Shown here piece after piece: positions 42,418 through 47,467 of a stretch of DNA of 47,467 bases; the first letter of the stretch is position 1; each line of letters opens with the position of its first letter. The stretch is from positions 116,936 to 164,402 of the forward strand of contig NZ_QYTW02000005.1 of NCBI RefSeq assembly GCF_003605405.2, read 5' to 3'. The notes under the pieces are model-generated. The model was not told the origin of the DNA and made no database searches. It saw nothing but the letters and a program-made list of their open reading frames with translations. This stretch comes from Siminovitchia terrae. GTDB lineage: Bacteria; Bacillota; Bacilli; Bacillales; Bacillaceae_C. The translations under genes and the position numbers were made by a program.

Positions 42418-42780
42418 ATTACATTCTCCGCTCTTATTCTTCTCTCCATTCCAGCTTATACCGTGCGTTCCCATCTCCGTTCTTTATTTCCACTGTCACA
42501 AACTCAGCCAGTTCAAGCATGTGGAGTTGATGCTCTGATGAGGGAGTTGATTCTCCACCTTCCATTTTGCGGCAATCGCTTCAGGTGCCTTGGCTGCTTT
42601 CTTTCGTGATATCCTCTTTTTCCAGCTGATAAGAATGATGCTCGTCTATCCCTTTCTTAATTCAGGTATCAACAAATCCTTCATCTCACCATTCTAACTC
42701 GATTGTGTATATTGTGCAGAACGTAACATAGCCGCGGCTTCTGTGATAATATATAGTTGGGAGATCATAATGAAAGGGGA
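42418..42780. other. gap without intact gene; possible minus-strand relic
   Basis: No frame with a ribosome site. Read on the minus strand, one stretch (around 42455-42530) gives HQLHMLELAEFVTVEIKNGD, which looks protein-like but is open only briefly and matched nothing I recognise. It is probably decayed coding DNA. Confidence 0.35.
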
Positions 42781-42785
42781 AGAAA

Positions 42786-43320
42786 ATGGCCTGGATCTAT
42801 GTCCTTTGTGCGGCAATCGTGGAAGTGTTCTGGGTAATCGGTTTAAGATATTCCGAAACAATATGGGAGTGGCTTGGAACAGTTGTTGCAATCATTTTCA
42901 GTTTCTATTTTATTATTAAGGCATGTAAAAGATTGCCCTCCGGCACGGTGTATGCAATATTTACGGGTTCCGGGGCAGCGGTGATTGTCCTCATTGATTT
43001 TATATTTTTCGGAGCTGACTTTTCTTTAAAGAGTAAGAAAATATAAAAACAGATGAAATATGTTTTTCGAATTAAGATTTAATATGTCTAGCTACAGGCG
43101 CCATCGGCTCGAGGTCACAAGTCAAATTGCTGTGGTGGCTGAGGAACTGCCTCCTCGCAATTCGCCTTGTGCTTGTCGCCGATAGACGGGCGCCTTGCGC
43201 TTTTCTTTATCTAAAGTGTTTTTAATTGCTCTTATTATCGTTGGTGTAGTGGGAATTAAAATAACAACAGACGGACAGGAAGAATCGAAGACTAATACTC
43301 CATCAGCGGAGGGAAAATAA
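42786..43320 (+). pseudogene. SMR exporter subunit (YkkC/GdnC-like) split by a repeat
   Basis: The first 86 codons (42786-43046) encode three membrane segments of a small multidrug resistance protein, close to YkkC: MAWIYVLCAAIVEVFWVIGLRY and LPSGTVYAIFTGSGAAVIVL. Translation then leaves the family after FSLK and stops early. After about 180 bases of foreign DNA the missing fourth segment resumes at 43216 (VFLIALIIVGVVGIKITTDGQEES) and stops at 43318-43320, one base before the partner gene. Paired SMR proteins work as heterodimers, so the pair is probably inactive. TAAAG occurs at both edges (43027-43031 and 43212-43216) as a possible target duplication, though simple removal does not restore frame. 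Confidence 0.88.
43087..43204. repeat. Bacillus-type CTAGCTACAGGCGCC intergenic repeat
   Basis: The insert carries GTCTAGCTACAGGCGCCATCGGC at its left and GCCGATAGACGGGCGCCTTGCGC at its right, which pair as imperfect inverted ends (GGCGCC, ATCGGC/GCCGAT). I recall this CTAGCTCCAGCGCC...GCGCTTTTC pattern as a scattered repeat in Bacillus genomes; a diverged relative lies at 18775-18945. Here it interrupts a gene, which shows that it moved. Confidence 0.7.
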
Positions 43321-43321
43321 A

Positions 43322-43636
43322 ATGGCTTGGCTATTTCTTGTCATTGCAAGTTTTGGAGAAATTTTTGGCGTCATGACAATTAATATTTACAATGAAAGAA
43401 AGTCGTTTTTCTGGCTTCTTATCATGATATTGACCTTCGGGTTCGGTTTTTATTTTTTATCGTTAGCAATGAAGGAGATTCAGCTTGGAACCGCGTATGC
43501 CATTTGGACTGGGCTTGGCGCTGCGGGGGCTGTTTTGATGGGCATTTTGTTTTTTAAGGAGCCTGCGAGTTGGAAGCGTATGCTGTTTCTTTCCTTTATT
43601 ATAGCAGGAGCGGTAGGCTTGAAAGTCCTGGAATAA
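43322..43636 (+). CDS. SMR exporter subunit (YkkD/GdnD-like)
   Basis: A 104-residue, four-segment small multidrug resistance protein. The conserved Glu of the first segment (IASFGEIFGVM) and the signature GTAYAIWTGLGAAGAVLMGILFFKE are intact. It is the second partner of a YkkCD-type pair, which in B. subtilis exports guanidinium. The start lies one base after the stop of the broken partner, so translation was coupled. No guanidine-I (ykkC) riboswitch sequence was seen upstream. Without the first subunit it may have no function unless it can act as a homodimer. Confidence 0.9.
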   Translation: MAWLFLVIASFGEIFGVMTINIYNERKSFFWLLIMILTFGFGFYFLSLAMKEIQLGTAYAIWTGLGAAGAVLMGILFFKEPASWKRMLFLSFIIAGAVGLKVLE

Positions 43637-43652
43637 CAGTCAGGGAGACAAA

Positions 43653-44336
43653 ATGATAGGTGATAAAAAAATGGTATCTTCATTTTTGATGCAGATGGAA
43701 GAAAGCCGTAATCCTGAAAATGCTGCAGCTATGAAAAAATATATGAAAAATCTATTCCCTTTTCTTGGAATAAAGGCGTCGGAGCGCAAAAAGCTGTCGA
43801 AGACTTTCATCCAAGAGCTTTGTGCGATTAAAGACTTTGAATCGTATGTTTTAAACTTGTGGGAGCTGCCTGAAAGAGAGTATCAATATGTTGCGGTTGA
43901 TTTTCTAGTGAAAAAGAAAAAGCTTCTGGATGAAAGTCATGTTGATCTGATTGAAAGTTTAATCCTTACAAAATCATGGTGGGATACAGTAGATCCGATT
44001 GCCTCGCATTTAGTCGGAGCGATATTTTCGAAAAGTCCGGCATTGGTTCAAAGAAGAGGAACAGACTGGGTAAACTCTGAAAATATCTGGCTCCAAAGGT
44101 CGATGATTCTCTTTCAACTGAAATACAAGGAAAAGACCGACAAGGAATTATTATTTTCTATCATCGAACGGACAAAACATATTGAAGAATTTTTCATTCA
44201 AAAAGCGATTGGCTGGGCCTTGAGGGAATATTCGAAGACGAACCCGGCTGATGTTGGCCGATTTATTGAATCCCAGAGTTTATCGAACTTGGCGAGAAAA
44301 GAAGGCTTAAAGCATATAGAAAAAGTCATCCTGTGA
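43653..44336 (+). CDS. DNA alkylation repair protein (AlkD family)
   Basis: A 227-residue all-helical HEAT-repeat protein. The family hallmark SWWDTVDPIASHLVG (about residues 109-123) contains the Trp and Asp residues that AlkD uses to hold and cleave alkylated bases such as 3- and 7-methylpurines. GIKASERKKLSK near residue 36 and IQKAIGWALREYSKTNP near the end are also typical. AGGGAGA supports ATG 43653; an ATG at 43671 after AGGTGAT is an alternative. It lies between the SMR pair and the NAD operon without obvious functional tie. Confidence 0.92.
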   Translation: MIGDKKMVSSFLMQMEESRNPENAAAMKKYMKNLFPFLGIKASERKKLSKTFIQELCAIKDFESYVLNLWELPEREYQYVAVDFLVKKKKLLDESHVDLIESLILTKSWWDTVDPIASHLVGAIFSKSPALVQRRGTDWVNSENIWLQRSMILFQLKYKEKTDKELLFSIIERTKHIEEFFIQKAIGWALREYSKTNPADVGRFIESQSLSNLARKEGLKHIEKVIL

Positions 44337-44366
44337 AAAAATGTGAATATGGAGGTTTCGATCAAG

Positions 44367-44915
44367 ATGAAAAAAGCTTTGCTGAATGTCGACTATACTT
44401 ATGATTTTGTGGCGGAGGATGGAAAGCTCACATGCGGGAAGCCAGGACAGAATATTGAGCAGGCGATTGTCGGTTTAACGAAACAATTTTTGGAAGAGGG
44501 CGACTTTGTCGTGTTTGCTGTTGACATGCATGTTGAGGGGGACAAGCTGCACCCGGAAACAAAGCTCTTTCCTCCACATAACATAGAGGGGACATTAGGA
44601 CGCGATTTTTATGGTTCCTTGAAACATTTGTATGAACAACATAAAGATGGTGCGAATGTACATTATATGGATAAAACTAGGTACAGCGCTTTTGCGGGGA
44701 CGGATCTGGAAATCAAATTGCGTGAACGCGGAATAGAAGAAGTGCATATATGCGGTGTCTGCACGGATATCTGTGTGCTGCACACAGCCGTAGATGCCTA
44801 TAATAAGGGCTTTAAAATCGTGGTTTATAGAGCGGCTGTAGCTAGCTTCAATGAAGCGGGTCATGAATGGGCATTGTCCCATTTTGAAAACACGCTTGGT
44901 GCAGAGGTCGTTTAG
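44367..44915 (+). CDS. pncA: nicotinamidase
   Basis: PncA hydrolyses nicotinamide to nicotinate and ammonia, the entry to NAD salvage. The 182-residue protein is close to B. subtilis PncA (YueJ). The catalytic triad is Asp9 (NVDYTYDF), Lys103 (MDKTRYSAF) and Cys136 (GVCTDICVLHT); metal ligands are Asp53, His55 and His71 (VDMH and PPHN). The start ATG 44367 gives the normal N-terminus, with GGAGG eleven bases upstream; the frame opens earlier without a better choice. It is followed by pncB after 18 bases. Confidence 0.95.
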   Translation: MKKALLNVDYTYDFVAEDGKLTCGKPGQNIEQAIVGLTKQFLEEGDFVVFAVDMHVEGDKLHPETKLFPPHNIEGTLGRDFYGSLKHLYEQHKDGANVHYMDKTRYSAFAGTDLEIKLRERGIEEVHICGVCTDICVLHTAVDAYNKGFKIVVYRAAVASFNEAGHEWALSHFENTLGAEVV

Positions 44916-44933
44916 TAGAGGAGTGGACAACAA

Positions 44934-46400
44934 ATGAAATATCATTATCCGGATGATAGCTTGATGCTTCATACCGATCTATATCAAATCAACATGGCTA
45001 AAACATACTGGCAGGACGGAATACATGAGCGTAAAACAGTGTTCGATTTGTATTTCAGAAAGCTTCCGTTCAAAAACGGATATGCTATATTTGCAGGGCT
45101 TGAAAAGGCGATCCATTATTTAAGAGAATTCCGGTTCACGGACAGTGATCTCAAATATTTACGTGAGGAACTGGAATATGATAGCAGGTTTATCGACTAT
45201 CTGGCTGATATGCGTTTTACCGGCACGGTTCGTTCGATGCGGGAAGGTGAAATTGTTTTTGGCAACGAACCGATTATGCAGATAGAAGCTCCGCTTGCTG
45301 AAGCACAGCTGATTGAAACTGCGCTTTTAAATATAATCAATTACCAAACTTTGATAGCGACAAAAGCATCCCGTATTAGAGAGATTGTCGGCGATGGAGC
45401 CGCTCTTGAATTCGGAACAAGACGTGCGCAGGAAATGGATGCCGCTTTATGGGGAACGCGTGCTGCTTATATCGGGGGCTTCGATGCAACGAGCAATGTC
45501 AGAGCGGGAAAACTGTTCGGTATGCCTGTTGCCGGGACACACGCCCATTCTCTAGTACAATCTTATAAAGACGATTATACCGCATTCAAAAAATATGCGG
45601 AAAGCCACTATAATTGTGTTTTTCTTGTCGATACATACGACACGTTGAGGTCCGGCGTGCCGGCTGCCATTAAAGTGGCAAAAGAAATGGGGGACCGGAT
45701 CAAGTTTGAAGGGATCAGGCTTGATAGCGGGGATATGGCATTTTTATCAAAAGAGGCGAGAAAAATGCTTGATGAAGCAGGGTTCCACGACACAAAAATT
45801 GTGGCGTCAAGCGATCTCGACGAGTATACCATCTTTCACCTGAAAGCACAGGGAGCAAAAATCGACTCTTGGGGTGTCGGAACTAAGCTGATTACAGCAT
45901 ACGACCAGCCGGCCCTTGGAGCTGTGTATAAAATTGTCGCCATTCAAGATGAACACGGCGATTGGCAGGATACAATCAAAATTTCCGGAAATGCAGAAAA
46001 AGTTACGACACCGGGCCGTAAAAAGGTTTACAGGATCATGAATAGGTTAAATCATAAATCAGAAGGCGACTACATTACATTATGGGATGAAAATCCACAA
46101 GAAGAAAAAAAGTTGAAAATGTTCCACCCTGTCCATACATTCATTAGCAAGTTTGTTAAAAATTTTGAAGCGAAAAATCTACTTCATGACATTTTTGTGG
46201 AGGGTGAAATGGTTTACGAGCTTCCTGAGCTTGAACAGATTAAATCATACACGTGTGAAAGCCTCAATGTTTTGTGGGACGAATATCGGCGTATGCTTAA
46301 TCCGGAAGAATATCCAGTTGACCTTAGCCAGAAGTGCTGGGACAATAAAATGAAAAATATAGCGGCAGTAAAAGAAAAGACTGATCAGTTGAAAAAGTAG
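44934..46400 (+). CDS. pncB: nicotinate phosphoribosyltransferase
   Basis: A 488-residue enzyme joining nicotinate to PRPP to give nicotinate mononucleotide. It starts HTDLYQINMAKTYWQDG, with FDLYFRKLPFKNGYAIFAGLEKA, EFGTRRAQEMDAA and FEGIRLDSGDMAFLS, all NAPRTase signatures; length matches B. subtilis PncB (YueK). GAGGAGTGGAC precedes the ATG. It lies between pncA and nadE and so links nicotinate recycling to the last step of NAD synthesis. Confidence 0.95.
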   Translation: MKYHYPDDSLMLHTDLYQINMAKTYWQDGIHERKTVFDLYFRKLPFKNGYAIFAGLEKAIHYLREFRFTDSDLKYLREELEYDSRFIDYLADMRFTGTVRSMREGEIVFGNEPIMQIEAPLAEAQLIETALLNIINYQTLIATKASRIREIVGDGAALEFGTRRAQEMDAALWGTRAAYIGGFDATSNVRAGKLFGMPVAGTHAHSLVQSYKDDYTAFKKYAESHYNCVFLVDTYDTLRSGVPAAIKVAKEMGDRIKFEGIRLDSGDMAFLSKEARKMLDEAGFHDTKIVASSDLDEYTIFHLKAQGAKIDSWGVGTKLITAYDQPALGAVYKIVAIQDEHGDWQDTIKISGNAEKVTTPGRKKVYRIMNRLNHKSEGDYITLWDENPQEEKKLKMFHPVHTFISKFVKNFEAKNLLHDIFVEGEMVYELPELEQIKSYTCESLNVLWDEYRRMLNPEEYPVDLSQKCWDNKMKNIAAVKEKTDQLKK

Positions 46401-46430
46401 ATATGGGCTCATGAAGGAGGATACCTCATC

Positions 46431-47255
46431 ATGGATTTGCAACAGAAAATCATTGAGGCATTAAAAGTGAAACCGACAATTGATCCGAAGCAAGAGATTC
46501 GCTTAAGTGTGGATTTTCTTAAGGATTATTTAGAAGCGCACGATTTTTTTAACGGTTTTGTACTTGGCATCTCAGGCGGACAGGATTCTACGCTTGCAGG
46601 CAGGCTTGCTCAAATAGCCGTTGATGAACTGAACGAGACGCACGGTACGAACAAATATAAGTTCATCGCTGTCAGACTTCCGTATGGGATTCAAAGCGAT
46701 GCGTCAGATGTGGATGATGTACTCGAATTCATCAAGCCTTCCGTTACGTATGAAGTGAACATTAAGCCAGCGGTGGATGCTAGTGTGGCTTCACTTGAAA
46801 AAGCAGGAGTCAACATTTCCGATTTTACAAAAGGAAATGAGAAAGCACGTGAACGGATGAAAGCACAGTACAGCATTGCCGCTATGAATGGGTGTGTTGT
46901 ATTGGGGACGGACCAGGCTGCTGAAGCCCTGACGGGATTTTTCACTAAATACGGAGATGGTGCTTCTGATGTAGTGCCGATTTTCAGGCTAAACAAGAGA
47001 CAAGGAAGAATGCTGCTTCAAGAATTGGGATGCCCAGAGCATCTATATACAAAAGTTCCGACGGCAGACCTGGAGGATGACCGTCCAATGCTTGCGGACG
47101 AAGTGGCTCTCGGTGTGACCTATGACGATATAGACGATTATCTGGAAGGAAAGCAGGTTTCGGAAACAGCAAAGAATACAATCGAAGCTTTATACCGGAA
47201 ATCGGAGCACAAGCGGCATATGCCGATTACAGTGTTCGACGATTTTTGGAAATAA
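46431..47255 (+). CDS. nadE: ammonia-dependent NAD synthetase
   Basis: A 274-residue N-type ATP pyrophosphatase that amidates deamido-NAD to NAD. The pyrophosphate loop is [14 protein letters not shown] (about residues 46-59), followed by [36 protein letters not shown] and the C-terminal [16 protein letters not shown]. No glutaminase domain is present, so free ammonia is used. AAGGAGG precedes ATG 46431. It is the last gene of pncA-pncB-nadE. The nicotinate mononucleotide adenylyltransferase needed in between is not in this window. Confidence 0.96.
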   Translation: MDLQQKIIEALKVKPTIDPKQEIRLSVDFLKDYLEAHDFFNGFVLGISGGQDSTLAGRLAQIAVDELNETHGTNKYKFIAVRLPYGIQSDASDVDDVLEFIKPSVTYEVNIKPAVDASVASLEKAGVNISDFTKGNEKARERMKAQYSIAAMNGCVVLGTDQAAEALTGFFTKYGDGASDVVPIFRLNKRQGRMLLQELGCPEHLYTKVPTADLEDDRPMLADEVALGVTYDDIDDYLEGKQVSETAKNTIEALYRKSEHKRHMPITVFDDFWK

Positions 47256-47333
47256 AATGGAAGTGAACAGGGATGGATGATTCTTGTTCACTTTCTCTTG
47301 ACTATCTTAAATTAAAAGATAATTTCAATAGTT

Positions 47334-47467
47334 TTAACTTCATTCAGCAGAAGTCTCCCACTTCTGTAAGTGGTGAGATGAAAGCATATTGGTATGTGGG
47401 GATTCAGACGCCGGCTGAATAAAGTTAAAGCCTCCGGCGGATGCCACAGATTTTCAGAGGAAATTTA
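47334..47467 (+). repeat. TTAAC...TTGAT structured repeat, copy 8 (cut by window end)
   Basis: The first 134 bases of another copy. It begins TTAACTTCATTCAGC and runs to the left arm of the long stem. The segment between the two left hairpins is shortened (GGTATGTGGGGATTCAGACGCC). It lies 79 bases after nadE, so the family is not limited to the amine cluster. Confidence 0.88.

Noticed and set aside
42720..42785. Guanidine-I (ykkC) riboswitch upstream of the SMR pair
   Set aside because: The conserved ykkC core sequences were not found in the bases before the first SMR gene.
17182..47467. CRISPR array
   Set aside because: The repeats are 137-194 bp and kilobases apart with genes between; no short direct repeats with regular spacers and no cas genes are present.

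Overview
The window looks like chromosome from a Bacillaceae species (Bacillota). Support: strong GGAGG ribosome sites, frequent TTG and GTG starts, sigma-A type promoters, U-tailed intrinsic terminators, a CcpA-type cre site, and proteins resembling B. subtilis PncA, YkkCD and TcyK-N. No rRNA, tRNA, CRISPR array or phage genes were seen. All assignments come from reading the sequence; no database search was run.

Layout. 1-1.1 kb: 3' end of a tnpB with a nonsense codon, then a promoter, a leader with an intrinsic terminator and a 26-residue Cys-rich peptide gene. 1.1-5.7 kb: an acyl-CoA dehydrogenase divergent from a cystine/polar amino acid type ABC transporter. 5.7-6.4 kb: an XRE regulator and membrane protein pair with a paired palindromic operator. 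6.4-8.3 kb: argJ divergent from a short ArgA-like acetyltransferase. 8.3-18.8 kb: a lysine/5-aminovalerate/glutarate catabolic locus with a decayed gabT-like gene, a semialdehyde dehydrogenase, an APC permease, a GntR regulator, lhgO, a DUF3870-type gene and csiD; an intact tnpB lies in front of csiD.

18.8-41.1 kb: a large amine/polyamine catabolic region. A sigma-54 activator faces a -24/-12 promoter with a cre site that drives an APC permease. Then come two glutamine-synthetase-like gamma-glutamyl ligases (and a relic of a third), a class III aminotransferase, a FluG-N-like amidohydrolase, two M20 hydrolases, two class I amidotransferase-fold hydrolases, a GntR regulator, a PotDBCA-type transporter, a leaderless peptide-binding protein and an aldehyde dehydrogenase. 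Together they can be read as a Puu-like route: amine uptake, gamma-glutamylation, transamination, aldehyde oxidation and gamma-glutamyl hydrolysis, giving GABA or a similar omega-amino acid.

41.1-47.5 kb: a soluble histidine kinase, a paired SMR exporter locus whose first gene is split by a repeat, an AlkD-type gene, and a pncA-pncB-nadE NAD salvage operon.

The most unusual feature is a family of structured repeats of about 137-194 bp. There are seven complete or internally deleted copies plus one cut by the window end, all between 17.2 kb and the end, all on the + strand. Each starts at TTAAC and ends at TTGAT. In four cases the TAA inside TTAAC is the stop codon of the upstream gene.
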